This document shows positions 16,354 to 25,319 of a stretch of DNA of 64,000 nt, one piece after another. The position numbers were made by a program, and so were the translations under genes. The notes below the pieces were generated by a model, which ran no database searches, was not told the origin of the DNA, and worked only from the letters and a program-made list of their open reading frames with translations. Every line of letters begins with the position of its first letter. The first letter of the stretch is position 1. This DNA comes from Pedobacter cryoconitis (lineage in GTDB: Bacteria > Bacteroidota > Bacteroidia > Sphingobacteriales > Sphingobacteriaceae). The stretch spans positions 1,550,001 through 1,614,000 of the forward strand of contig NZ_JACHCG010000001.1 of NCBI RefSeq assembly GCF_014200595.1. The letters run 5' to 3'.

Positions 16354-19300
16354 TTAGTGTGCATGTTCTGATTCATTTAATTCTGCTGAGTAGTTTTCTA
16401 AAGTTTCGCAATTGTAAAGGCGTGGAGCAATTCCCTGGGCACGTTGCGTACCAGAACCGCTGCTTTTGCTCTCTAACATCTTTTGAATTAAACGTGCTTT
16501 TTCAGTTTGCTGAGTTTTAATCACCAATGCATCCTTCTCTATATCCCAATAAGCAACACCATCTACAAAAGTCTTTTCAGCTTTTGCATAAATAGAAAGC
16601 GGGTTGTCTGACCAGATCACTACATCAGCATCTTTACCCGCTTTTAAACTTCCAACCTGGCCGTCAATATGAAGCATTTTTGCAGGATTTAAGGTCACAA
16701 ACTTAAAAGCTTCCTCTTCAGGAACATTTCCATATAAAACAGCCTTGCCAGCTTCCTGATTTAAATGTCTCGCCATTTCTGCATCATCAGAATTGAAAGC
16801 AGTTGTAATCCCTACATTGTGCATAATCTTTCCATTGTAAGGAATAGCTTCTGCAACTTCATTTTTATAAGCCCACCAATCAGAAAATGTCGAACCGGCA
16901 ATGCCATGCGCCTTCATTTTGTCAGCCACTTTGTAACCTTCTAAAATATGTGTGAACGTATTGATCTTGAAACCCAGACTATCTGCCACATGGATCAGCA
17001 TATTAATTTCACTTTGCACATACGAGTGACAGGTAATGAAACGCTTATTCTTTAAGATTTCTACAATCGCATCTAATTCCAGGTCACGGCGGACATTGTT
17101 CCCTTTTACGGCGATTGCTTTCTCATACTCTTTTCCGCGTGTAAACTCATCCACAAAAGTCTGTTCAACACCCATACGTGTTACCGGGAAGCGTGCACCA
17201 GTACCAAAATTACTCTGCTTTACGTTTTCACCCAAAGCAAACTTGATGAAACCATCAGCACCAGCAAATTTCAACTCTTCTGGTGCTTTACCCCAGCGTA
17301 ATTTAATCAATTGAGACTGACCGCCAATCGGGTTTGCCGAACCATGTAAAATATGAGAAGTGGTTACACCTCCTGCCAGCTGGCGATAAATATTTACATC
17401 TTCCGAATTAATAATATCCGCGATACGAACCTCCGCAGAAACAGATTGTGCACCTTCATTAATACCACCGCTGCCTGCAATATGCGAATGCTCATCAATA
17501 ATTCCCGCAGTTACATGTTTGCCTGTTGCATCAATAACTTTTGCATTGCCTGCATTCAGGTTTTTGCCTACTGCTTTGATTTTTCCATTTTCCAGCAATA
17601 CATCTGCATTTTGCAGGATGCCTTCTTTTTCATTTGTCCAGACTGTCGCATTTTTAATCAGCACATTTTCTGCTTTTGGCAATTCTGTATTTCCGAAAGC
17701 GCCAAAAGGATAGATGACCGGGCCCATGGCTAAACTAGATTTCGGCTCTTCCTTTTTGAGTGTTTCTTTAGCTGCTTCTTTGTAAGATGCTGTAAATCTG
17801 CCGGTCGTTCCATCCGGAAGTACTGCTTCACCTTTAAATACCAGGGGAGAAGCTGCGGTCAAAAATCCACTTAAGCGGACATTACCAGCAGGATTCTTTT
17901 TTAAATTGAAGTTAATGCTTACCCAATCGCCATTTCTTGTAAAAGCAGCAGTAGCTTTAACGCTATCTACACCAATTCTTTCAATTGCTGCCACTGAACC
18001 ACCTGATGCCCCGGTGATTTTTAAAGTTAAGGCACCTAAACCGTCAATGTTTAAATTGTAATTTCCACGGATATCTGTGATATCTATTCTGTTGATAATA
18101 AAGCGTTTTCCCTGTACCCAGTTTTCAAAAATGATGTTCTCTTTTTTGAACAGGTTATCGGATGAAATCAGGAAATTGGCTACTTTACCTTTTTCCAGTG
18201 AACCTACTTTATCGCTGATCCCTAAAAGAGAAGCCGGGATTTCGGTGATGGATTGTAAAGCTTGTTTCTCTGTTAAACCTTTTTCAATTGCAAGGCGGAG
18301 ATTGGCCCAGAAATCACGGGTGTTTTCTAAACCGAACGACGTCAAGGCGAATTTAATTCCTGCCTTTTCTAAAGCAGCTGCATTGGCAGGTGCCATTTCC
18401 CAGGCTTTCATTTGTGCCAGCGTTAAGTTTCTTGCTTCCGAAGGATCTTCCACATCATAAGCTTTAGGGAAATTCAACGGTATAATTAAGCTTGCCCCGG
18501 TTGCTTTAACTTCCTGAATGCGCTGATATTCATCACCTGTAGATTTGATGATATATTGTTTGCCAAACTCTTTTCCAATTTTATCGGCACGAAGGATATT
18601 AGCCCAGCCATCAACCTCAAAAAGCTGGGGGATATTTTGCTGCTTTCCAAATTCTTCGAGTGAAATATTGTATTCCTCTTTTTGTTTGCTATACCACTGT
18701 GCATCGTAATAAGTTTGACGCAATAAAGCAATTGAACCCATTAAAGAGGTTGGATAATCGTTTGAAGACGTCCCTTTGCTGAATGAATAGTTTGCAGCAG
18801 TCTGATCTTTCAGGAATATAGTGTTAGCAGCACCATCATTCAAGGTTACTGCCGCAGAAATTCCGCGTGCAATTCCGTCACGGTTGATTACATTGACACT
18901 TCCGAAACCAGCTTTCCGCAGCTCATCTGCTTTTTTGCTGTCCACAGAGAAAATGTTTTTCACCTGTGTTTCCGGTCTGATAGCTTCGTTCCACCCATAA
19001 GCGCCTTTTTTTGTCGAAACAAAAACAGATTGACGTGCGCCGCGAGGTTGAACAACAGCTTCCGGTAAACCATAGCCGGTAAAAGCGTCTACTAAGGAAG
19101 GATAAATGAATTTTCCTTTCACATCAATAATCACGTAACCTTTAGGTACAGCCAGGCCAGAGCCAACTGCTTGTATTGTTTGGCCTTTCACCAATAAGGT
19201 AGCGTTTGTAAGTGTTTGATTGGAATTGACGACGATTGTTGCGTTGGTAAACGCAAACATACCCGGTCTGGTGTCAAAAGAGCCATTAACAGGGTAGGTA

Positions 19301-19365
19301 GTTTGCTGTGCAAACAAAAATGCAGCATAAAATACCAGCACAACGGCGAGTAAAAGTTTCTTCAT
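16354..19365 (-). CDS. Exported double-domain amidohydrolase
   Basis: A 1003-residue protein with a signal peptide (LLLAVVLVFYAAFLFAQ). It holds two amidohydrolase-like units: an N-terminal one (about residues 25-440), whose HxH position reads LVDAFTGYG and is therefore without metal ligands, and a C-terminal one (about 570-975) with an intact site: DEHSHIAGSGG, the His in CHSYVQSE, THILEGYKVADK and the Asp in FNSDDAEMARH. A beta-rich segment lies between. Such proteins hydrolyse cyclic amides or dipeptide-like substrates in the periplasm; the substrate here is unknown. It is the first gene of a two-gene operon with the smaller paralogue. Confidence 0.9.
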   Translation of the reverse strand: MKKLLLAVVLVFYAAFLFAQQTTYPVNGSFDTRPGMFAFTNATIVVNSNQTLTNATLLVKGQTIQAVGSGLAVPKGYVIIDVKGKFIYPSLVDAFTGYGLPEAVVQPRGARQSVFVSTKKGAYGWNEAIRPETQVKNIFSVDSKKADELRKAGFGSVNVINRDGIARGISAAVTLNDGAANTIFLKDQTAANYSFSKGTSSNDYPTSLMGSIALLRQTYYDAQWYSKQKEEYNISLEEFGKQQNIPQLFEVDGWANILRADKIGKEFGKQYIIKSTGDEYQRIQEVKATGASLIIPLNFPKAYDVEDPSEARNLTLAQMKAWEMAPANAAALEKAGIKFALTSFGLENTRDFWANLRLAIEKGLTEKQALQSITEIPASLLGISDKVGSLEKGKVANFLISSDNLFKKENIIFENWVQGKRFIINRIDITDIRGNYNLNIDGLGALTLKITGASGGSVAAIERIGVDSVKATAAFTRNGDWVSINFNLKKNPAGNVRLSGFLTAASPLVFKGEAVLPDGTTGRFTASYKEAAKETLKKEEPKSSLAMGPVIYPFGAFGNTELPKAENVLIKNATVWTNEKEGILQNADVLLENGKIKAVGKNLNAGNAKVIDATGKHVTAGIIDEHSHIAGSGGINEGAQSVSAEVRIADIINSEDVNIYRQLAGGVTTSHILHGSANPIGGQSQLIKLRWGKAPEELKFAGADGFIKFALGENVKQSNFGTGARFPVTRMGVEQTFVDEFTRGKEYEKAIAVKGNNVRRDLELDAIVEILKNKRFITCHSYVQSEINMLIHVADSLGFKINTFTHILEGYKVADKMKAHGIAGSTFSDWWAYKNEVAEAIPYNGKIMHNVGITTAFNSDDAEMARHLNQEAGKAVLYGNVPEEEAFKFVTLNPAKMLHIDGQVGSLKAGKDADVVIWSDNPLSIYAKAEKTFVDGVAYWDIEKDALVIKTQQTEKARLIQKMLESKSSGSGTQRAQGIAPRLYNCETLENYSAELNESEHAH

Positions 19366-19427
19366 AATAGGTTAAGGGGTTAATTTATTTAAAAATAATA
19401 CAAATTAATAATCAACTCACTTAATCA

Positions 19428-19446
19428 CTCAATTTTTACAATTGAG
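19428..19446. promoter_or_regulatory. Inverted repeat upstream of the amidohydrolase operon
   Basis: CTCAATT (19428-19434) and AATTGAG (19440-19446) form a perfect dyad with a five-base centre in the 211-bp gap between the divergent amidohydrolase and PIG-L genes. It could be an operator; no adjacent regulator gene suggests which protein binds. No clear TAnnTTTG box was found in this gap. Confidence 0.35.
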
Positions 19447-19576
19447 ACAAGGAAAAAAGTGGTTTATTATTTCTTCCGTTAGAATTGTAAAAAAAATAAT
19501 TTAAAATAAACCAATTGAAATATAGATTGTTAAGGATTTCAAATTGTCAATATTGAAAGTCCAATTTTAGAAAAAA

Positions 19577-20221
19577 ATGGATACTGATCATCAAACAGTT
19601 GCAATTATTGTAGCTCATCCGGACGATGAAACATTATGGACAGGTGGTACATTAATTGACCATCCGGACTGGCGGGTTTTTATAGCCTGTTTATGTCGTA
19701 AAAACGATGAAGAGCGTGCTGGCAAATTTAGCAAAGTCCTTAATTATTATAAGGCAAAAGGGGCAATGTCAGATCTGGACGATGGCCCGGCTCAGCAACC
19801 TTTAGCTGAAAAATTGGTACAAAGGAAAATCCTCGGGCTGGTTCCTCATAAATGGTTCGATCTGATCATTACACATAGCCCGGATGGTGAATATACCAGG
19901 CATCGCCGGCACGAAGAAATAGGAAAAGCAGTAATCAAGCTCTGGCATTCAGGAAAAATCCGGGCAAGTGCACTCTGGACATTTGCTTACGAAGATGGAA
20001 ACCGTACGTATTTTCCAAAAGCAATCACTAATGGAACTTCCAATTACGAACTCAGCTGGCAAAGCTGGCAGAAAAAATATAATATTATCACCGAAATTTA
20101 TGGTTTTGCCACAGATAGCTGGGAGGCAATGGCTACTCCAAAACACGAAGCTTTCTGGCAATTTAAGGAACCTGAAAAAGCGATGGCGCAGCTATATCTT
20201 CAGAAAAAGGACATCAAATGA
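19577..20221 (+). CDS. PIG-L (LmbE-like) family deacetylase
   Basis: A 214-residue cytosolic protein with the family zinc motif AHPDDE at residues 14-19 (IIVAHPDDETLWTGG) and the later HSPDGEYTRHRRHEE, whose His completes the metal site. These enzymes remove the N-acetyl group from GlcNAc-linked metabolites, as in GPI, mycothiol and bacillithiol synthesis, though many have unknown substrates. The stop overlaps the next start by four bases (ATGA), so translation is coupled to the glycosyltransferase. A deacetylase next to a GT4-type transferase suggests a step that makes and then deacetylates a GlcNAc-type glycoside; that is inference. Confidence 0.9.
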   Translation: MDTDHQTVAIIVAHPDDETLWTGGTLIDHPDWRVFIACLCRKNDEERAGKFSKVLNYYKAKGAMSDLDDGPAQQPLAEKLVQRKILGLVPHKWFDLIITHSPDGEYTRHRRHEEIGKAVIKLWHSGKIRASALWTFAYEDGNRTYFPKAITNGTSNYELSWQSWQKKYNIITEIYGFATDSWEAMATPKHEAFWQFKEPEKAMAQLYLQKKDIK

Positions 20222-21360
20222 AAGTACTTTTGCTTTATGACTACCCACCATCTCCAAGCGGCTTAGCTACTCAGGGAGATCTTTTATACCGTGGGCTGAC
20301 CGAAATGGGGATTGATGTACATGCAGTACATTTTGAGTCTCATCTGGAAAAAGAATGGTATTACCGATGGTTTAAACCAGATATTGTGACTGGTGTAGGC
20401 TACTGGGGTTATACACCTGAACAGGTAATACATCCCCAAAAGTATGGATTAACTGCTGTGCCATGGCTGGTTGCAGATGGGTATATCGCAAATCATCAGC
20501 AAGTACTGAATAGGCTTCCATTACTGTTAGTGACCTCAAATTGGGTAAAAGAAATGTATATCCGTGATGGGATCATTGGAGATCGTATAGCAGTATTGCC
20601 GGTAGGTTGTGATACAGCCAGGTTTGCAGCTGCTCATCTGGAAGAAGCGAAAATAAAGGCAGTCAGAGATTCATTTGGTCTGTCCCCGGATCAATTAATG
20701 ATTTTGACTGTTGGTGGCGATGCCGCCTCAAAAGGGGCAAGGGAAGTTATGCAGGCATTATCTATGATCCAGAACGAAGTGCCTGACTGGAAATATGTTT
20801 GTAAAGTATGGCCGCAGCCAAGAACAACAATTCAGAATAGTGCTGATCTTGACCTTGCAGATGGGCTCGGTATTCACAAGCGGTTTAGTTTTGCAACAAG
20901 TATTACCTCGAGAAATTTTATGCCTTATTTGATTTCGGCTTGTGATATTTATGCCGCTCCTTCCCGGTTAGAAGGTTTTGGAATGTCACAAGTGGAAGCA
21001 GGTGCCTGTGGAAAACCTGTCATTGGAATGAAGGCTATGGGGATGCTGGATACTATGGTTCATCAGCAAACAGCTTTGCTGGCGGAAATAGGGGTCCGTA
21101 TCATTGCCGATGAAGTCAGTGTGCCGGATCTAACCGATCCTGAGAAAACTTGTAAAGTTCGTCTTGATCCGCCCAGAACTGTAGATTATCGTGCTGATCC
21201 AATCAGTATTGCTGGCCATTTAAAGGAGTTAATGACAAATCCGGCTTTAAGAGAAAGCTTAGGTAAAGCAGCTCAAAAGCATGTCGAAGCACATTTTGAT
21301 TATCGGGTAGTAGCTAAGCGGTATCTAGAAATTATCAAAGACAGACTGGGCGTTCAATAA
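20218..21360 (+). CDS. GT4-type glycosyltransferase
   Basis: A 380-residue GT-B-fold glycosyltransferase. The N-terminus has the acceptor-side glycine-rich loop (YPPSPSGLATQGDLL); the donor side has ILTVGGDAASKGA near residue 165 and the GT4 signature SRLEGFGMSQVEAG (an E-x7-E motif) near 250. There is no signal peptide or membrane segment, so it acts in the cytosol or at the membrane face. Its start overlaps the deacetylase stop by four bases and the glycosidase gene follows 42 bp after its stop. Donor and acceptor are unknown. The neighbour pair recalls BshA/BshB of bacillithiol synthesis, but I see no specific BshA signature. Confidence 0.9.
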   Translation: MKVLLLYDYPPSPSGLATQGDLLYRGLTEMGIDVHAVHFESHLEKEWYYRWFKPDIVTGVGYWGYTPEQVIHPQKYGLTAVPWLVADGYIANHQQVLNRLPLLLVTSNWVKEMYIRDGIIGDRIAVLPVGCDTARFAAAHLEEAKIKAVRDSFGLSPDQLMILTVGGDAASKGAREVMQALSMIQNEVPDWKYVCKVWPQPRTTIQNSADLDLADGLGIHKRFSFATSITSRNFMPYLISACDIYAAPSRLEGFGMSQVEAGACGKPVIGMKAMGMLDTMVHQQTALLAEIGVRIIADEVSVPDLTDPEKTCKVRLDPPRTVDYRADPISIAGHLKELMTNPALRESLGKAAQKHVEAHFDYRVVAKRYLEIIKDRLGVQ

Positions 21361-21402
21361 TAAGGGGCCTGCAATTCAATAAAAAGATTGGAGATCATAA
21401 CA

Positions 21403-22521
21403 ATGGAAAAACAACTGATCGGGAAAGCAAAACAAGCTGCACTTGAAGTATTGCTGCACAATATGAATGGCCCTTATCATGGACTGCCCCGTACTGCGGG
21501 TTGGGGATATCCTGAGCCTTATACCAGGGACCTGCTGATTACTGCATTAGGAATCGGTGTTAGCGGTAATGACCCGTTGAAAGAGAGCATGGTCAAGGTA
21601 TTGGAAACCCTTGCCGGAACACAAAGTAAAAATGGTCATATTCCATCGCTTGTACATGATCAAGAGAATCGGGGTGCCAGTGATACCACACCTTTATTTT
21701 TACTGGCTACAGGGATCTTTAGAAAAATAATGGATCAACCTGATTTTCTGGAAGAAGCTGTCCAAAAAGCAATGACCTGGATGGAATTTCAGAAACCTGC
21801 TGATAGTGGACTGGTTGCTCAGCAACCCACCAGTGATTGGAGAGATGAACAATGGGTGCCAGGTTACGGGCTCTTTGTGAATACGCTGACCTATAGTTAT
21901 CTCAAATTGTTTGACAAACAGGAGCAGGCCAATGAAATACTGAAGGAAATGAGCCGGTTTGCACTCACTGATAAACCCTATTATGCATTGTGGACTTATA
22001 AGGTTTACAGCAGTGAACGCTTTGATTTATTGGGAAATAGCCTGGCTATTTTATCCGGGATAATCCCAGTTTCCAATGCAAAAGATATAATTGCATGGAT
22101 TGAAGACGAATGTGCGGGCATGAGATTAAAAGGAGAGCTTGCGGTTGATCTTCCCCCGAATTTATTTCCATTCATTGAGCCTGGAGATCTCGACTGGATT
22201 ACAAGGTATCAATACTTTAACCAACCCGGGGAATACCATAATGGAGGAATCTGGCCATTTGTTTGCGGATTTTATATCGCGGCACTGGTTGCCTGTGAGC
22301 AATATCAACTGGCCGGAGAAAAATTAATCGTGCTGGGCAAAGCATTGCAAGCAGCTGCTGATCAAAGTAAAAATCTTCAGTTCGGATTTAATGAATGGCT
22401 AAAAGCACAGAGCGGAAAGCCTGCCGGACAAGACTGGCAAAGCTGGAGTGCATCTATGTATATCTATGCTGCTGAATGCGTAGCAACCAAAAGAACACCC
22501 TTTTTTGAAAATATAAGATAA
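21403..22521 (+). CDS. Six-hairpin glycosidase-like protein (GH100/debranching type)
   Basis: A 372-residue protein without a signal peptide. I chose the ATG at 21403, preceded by a GGAG 12 bp upstream; the open frame has a TTG five codons earlier. An (alpha/alpha)6 barrel is suggested by the regular helices and motifs YPEPYTRDLLI, GASDTTPLFLLA, TSDWRDEQWVPGYG, EYHNGGIWPFVCGFYIAAL and DWQSWSASMYIYAAECV. These resemble neutral invertases (GH100) and amylo-1,6-glucosidase-like enzymes, with acidic residues in TRD and DWRDEQW as possible catalytic groups. It is the third gene of the deacetylase/glycosyltransferase operon and ends at a terminator. The substrate is unknown; it could turn over the product of the first two enzymes. 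Confidence 0.75.
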   Translation: MEKQLIGKAKQAALEVLLHNMNGPYHGLPRTAGWGYPEPYTRDLLITALGIGVSGNDPLKESMVKVLETLAGTQSKNGHIPSLVHDQENRGASDTTPLFLLATGIFRKIMDQPDFLEEAVQKAMTWMEFQKPADSGLVAQQPTSDWRDEQWVPGYGLFVNTLTYSYLKLFDKQEQANEILKEMSRFALTDKPYYALWTYKVYSSERFDLLGNSLAILSGIIPVSNAKDIIAWIEDECAGMRLKGELAVDLPPNLFPFIEPGDLDWITRYQYFNQPGEYHNGGIWPFVCGFYIAALVACEQYQLAGEKLIVLGKALQAAADQSKNLQFGFNEWLKAQSGKPAGQDWQSWSASMYIYAAECVATKRTPFFENIR

Positions 22522-22541
22522 TCGAAGGAGGTTATTTATTC

Positions 22542-22570
22542 ACCCGCTAAAATCCATAGCGGGTTTTTTT
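22542..22570 (+). terminator. Rho-independent terminator after the glycosidase gene
   Basis: ACCCGCTA (22542-22549) pairs with TAGCGGGT (22557-22564), followed by six more T. It ends the deacetylase/glycosyltransferase/glycosidase operon. Confidence 0.9.
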
Positions 22571-22702
22571 ATGCGCATTCAAGTTCAAAAATGACCAGTT
22601 CAAGATCGACATCGTCCAGATTAGGTATTTGCTGATTGATTTCGGATGGAAGCAGGGATACTTTTGAAGAAGAAATTAAAACACAAGCTAAAAAATAGAA
22701 CG

Positions 22703-23971
22703 ATGAAAAAGAATCAACGCTACCTTGCCAATACCCTGATTACCGGGGCGCTTGCCATCTTGGCAACTCCCATTTTTGCACAGTCAGTTTCAGCCACAAA
22801 GGGTGCTGATCAGATCCGTCATTTCCACATTAATGTCCCCCAGGCGGCGATTGCCGATCTTCGTCAACGTATTGCCGCTACAAGATGGCCGGAAAAGGAA
22901 ACGGTAAAAGATCAGACTCAGGGTGTGCAATTAGAGAAGATCCAGAAACTGGTAAAGTACTGGGGAACAACCTATGACTGGCGTAAAGCAGAAGCCAAAC
23001 TGAATGCTTTGCCACAGTTTATAACAACCATCGACGGATTGGATATTCAGTTCGTACATATCAAGTCTAAGCATAAAAATGCGATGCCACTGATTATTAC
23101 GCATGGCTGGCCTGGTTCTATCTTTGAACTGCTGAAAATCGTTGGCCCACTTACAGATCCTACCGCTTATGGAGGCCGCGCAGAAGACGCTTTTGACCTT
23201 GTTCTTCCATCAATGCCGGGATATGGTTTTTCTGGTAAACCTCAGGGAACCGGCTGGGATGCAGATCACATTGCTACAGCATGGGATGTATTGATGAAAC
23301 GTCTGGGCTACCAGCATTATGTTGCTCAGGGGGGAGACTGGGGTTCAGTAGTTGCCGATAAAATGGCGCACCAAAAGCCAGCAGGATTGCTTGGCATCCA
23401 TGTGAATATGCCTGCAACTGTGCCTGCTGATGTAGCGAAAGCACTTAACAATGGAGAACCTGCACCCGCAGGACTATCTGTTAAAGAAAAAGCAGCATTT
23501 AAATCACTGAATTATTTATACAAAAAAGGTGGAGGTTATGCAGCAATGATGGTTACCCGTCCACAGACTTTGGGCTATGGTTTATCGGATTCACCAGCCG
23601 GGCTTGCTTCCTTTTTCTACGACAAACTAAATGAGTGGACTTTTAGTGGAGGCGATGCAGAAAAAGTATTGACTAAAGATGAAATTCTGGATGACATTTC
23701 TCTCTACTGGCTTACCAATACCGCAGCTTCTTCTGCCCAACTTTACTGGGAGAATAATGCCAATAACTTCAACGCTGTAGATATCTCGGTTCCGGCAGCT
23801 GTAACGGTCTTTCCCGGGGAAATTTACCAGGCACCAAAAAGCTGGACGGAACGCAGTTACCATAACCTGATCTATTTCAATGAGGTTAGCAAAGGGGGCC
23901 ACTTTGCCGCCTGGGAAGAGCCGCAGCTTTTTGCAGAAGAGCTTCGTGCAGCATTCAAATCATTACGTTAA
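22703..23971 (+). CDS. Exported epoxide hydrolase-like alpha/beta hydrolase
   Basis: A 422-residue protein. I chose the ATG at 22703, which begins a typical signal peptide (LANTLITGALAILATPIFAQ) after MKKNQ; the frame extends 19 codons upstream. An N-terminal epoxide hydrolase (EHN) domain (about 40-145; HFHINVPQAAIADLRQRI and ATRWPE) precedes the alpha/beta hydrolase core with the oxyanion motif HGWPGSIFE, the nucleophile Asp in GGDWGS, and the catalytic His in KGGHFAAWEEP. Relatives open epoxides, as in juvenile hormone or microsomal-type epoxide hydrolases, but bacterial substrates are mostly unknown. The signal peptide places it in the periplasm. The OsmC gene follows after 46 bp. Confidence 0.9.
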   Translation: MKKNQRYLANTLITGALAILATPIFAQSVSATKGADQIRHFHINVPQAAIADLRQRIAATRWPEKETVKDQTQGVQLEKIQKLVKYWGTTYDWRKAEAKLNALPQFITTIDGLDIQFVHIKSKHKNAMPLIITHGWPGSIFELLKIVGPLTDPTAYGGRAEDAFDLVLPSMPGYGFSGKPQGTGWDADHIATAWDVLMKRLGYQHYVAQGGDWGSVVADKMAHQKPAGLLGIHVNMPATVPADVAKALNNGEPAPAGLSVKEKAAFKSLNYLYKKGGGYAAMMVTRPQTLGYGLSDSPAGLASFFYDKLNEWTFSGGDAEKVLTKDEILDDISLYWLTNTAASSAQLYWENNANNFNAVDISVPAAVTVFPGEIYQAPKSWTERSYHNLIYFNEVSKGGHFAAWEEPQLFAEELRAAFKSLR

Positions 23972-24017
23972 TTCAATACGCATTCAGTTAAAAACATAAA
24001 CATTTAAAATAGAAATC

Positions 24018-24440
24018 ATGGAAAATCACACGATAGAAAAAGTACTTTATACAGGTAAAACACATACCACAGGCGGCAGAGACGGTGCGTCTCAAAGTTC
24101 TGACGGACGCCTTGATGTTAAACTCTCCATCCCTGGTAGTTCAGGAAGCGGTACTAATCCGGAACAACTATTAGCGGCGGGCTGGTCTGCCTGTTTTATC
24201 GGAGCAATGAAAATTGCAGCGGCTAAGATGAAGATCAATCTTCCTGAAGATGCAGCAATTGATACAGAGGTGGATCTGGGGACAGCGGGAGATGCTTACT
24301 TTTTACAGGCACGTTTAACTATAAGTCTGCCCGGTTTACAGCCGGAAGTCGCAAGGGCGCTTGCAGATGCTGCTCACCAGACTTGCCCATATTCCAAAGC
24401 CACGCGTGGTAATATTGATGTAGTCATTAACCTGGTTTAA
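24018..24440 (+). CDS. ohr: Organic hydroperoxide resistance protein, OsmC/Ohr family
   Basis: A 140-residue peroxidase of the Ohr branch. The two catalytic cysteines are in GWSACFIGAM (about residue 59) and HQTCPYSKATRGN (about 124), and the Ohr-typical NPEQLLAAG is present. The enzyme reduces organic hydroperoxides, with lipoyl proteins as usual electron donors, in the cytosol. It lies 46 bp after the epoxide hydrolase-like gene and is closed by a terminator, so the two may form an operon for oxidised lipid or aromatic compounds. No OhrR regulator is next to it. Confidence 0.93.
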   Translation: MENHTIEKVLYTGKTHTTGGRDGASQSSDGRLDVKLSIPGSSGSGTNPEQLLAAGWSACFIGAMKIAAAKMKINLPEDAAIDTEVDLGTAGDAYFLQARLTISLPGLQPEVARALADAAHQTCPYSKATRGNIDVVINLV

Positions 24441-24447
24441 AAAGCTC

Positions 24448-24478
24448 AAGGCCTGTTCGTTTACCGGACAGGCCTTCA
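24448..24478 (+). terminator. Rho-independent terminator after ohr
   Basis: AAGGCCTGT (24448-24456) pairs with ACAGGCCTT (24468-24476). The T-tract is short, but the stem is GC-rich and perfectly paired. Confidence 0.8.
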
Positions 24479-24501
24479 TTTGTAAAATGATAACTGTAAA
24501 T

Positions 24502-24516
24502 TAACATTTGTTATCA
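24502..24516. promoter_or_regulatory. Copy of the Crp/Fnr-type palindrome seen at 37209
   Basis: TAACATTTGTTATCA is identical over 15 bases to 37211-37225, the core of the palindrome ahead of the quinone oxidoreductase gene. Here it lies 86 bp before the unknown gene at 24602. The left outer half is weaker (ATTAACA), and no -7 box lies at the spacing found at the other sites, so binding is less certain. Confidence 0.4.
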
Positions 24517-24601
24517 CAAAAAATAGAAAGATGAAGATTATAGGTGTACATTATGATACCTTCGGATTATGATATTACAAGATTAGAGCCAGCAGCTATA
24601 T

Positions 24602-25216
24602 ATGAAAATTTCCAGAGACGATCCGTTTGACTTGAATCTTTGTATCAGAGGGTTAGGTGTTTTAACTACTTATATGCATTCTGATATTTATGAATATATC
24701 TACTATTTCACTTTTAAAAAAGTGATGAAATCCTATGCGAAAGATTTCAATGATGCGTGGGAACAATATCTGGATGAAGATGAGTTTTTTGAAAAAATAG
24801 AGGATCCTTTTGTTCAGAATGCGCTTAAAGCTCAGTTCAAACTCATGAAGTTTAAATTGGAACTGATCCGGAGATTTGGGTTTACGGAAACAGAAGATCT
24901 GGAAGATGCTGAAATTATTATACAGGCACAGCGGTTTAAACCTTATGTACTGATTTATAAGCGGGCTAAAAGTTATAAAAAACTAAAGCTTTATTACGAA
25001 CGGACATTGGAGGGGATTATCGCGTGTTTGTATAGCTATGCCGCGGCGATCACTGTACAGCGTTATAAAATTCCACTGTTATTTAAAAGACAGTTTAATT
25101 CAGCTGATCAGAACTGGTCGCGTCTGCTGAACACTGATGATAATAATGTCATATTATTGAAGCAATTGATTGCTGGATTAAAGGAAGATCTGGATCAGTT
25201 GAGGTTATTGTTGTAG
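24602..25216 (+). CDS. Hypothetical protein, 204 aa
   Basis: A 204-residue helix-rich soluble protein without a signal peptide or membrane segment. It has many aromatic and charged residues (IYEYIYYFTFKKVMKSYAK, then KPYVLIYKRAKSYKKLK) and an acidic C-terminal helix (LKEDLDQLRLLL). I do not recognise a family. It is a single gene with its own upstream region, which carries a copy of a palindrome linked to a Crp/Fnr regulator elsewhere in the window. Function unknown. Confidence 0.7.
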   Translation: MKISRDDPFDLNLCIRGLGVLTTYMHSDIYEYIYYFTFKKVMKSYAKDFNDAWEQYLDEDEFFEKIEDPFVQNALKAQFKLMKFKLELIRRFGFTETEDLEDAEIIIQAQRFKPYVLIYKRAKSYKKLKLYYERTLEGIIACLYSYAAAITVQRYKIPLLFKRQFNSADQNWSRLLNTDDNNVILLKQLIAGLKEDLDQLRLLL

Positions 25217-25319
25217 AAATAAGAAAGCCAATCATTTTTAAAAGTAATAGGGGTATTAACTTTTTGTTCGTTTAAGTTATAAGTGTTAACTATACACTGT
25301 TGATTATATAATTTAAATT

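Noticed and set aside
24554..24631. 25-codon open frame (MIPSDYDITRLEPAAIYENF and on) overlapping the start of the unknown gene at 24602
   Set aside because: It could be a leader peptide, but it is short, lacks a good ribosome binding site and has no regulatory hairpin near it.
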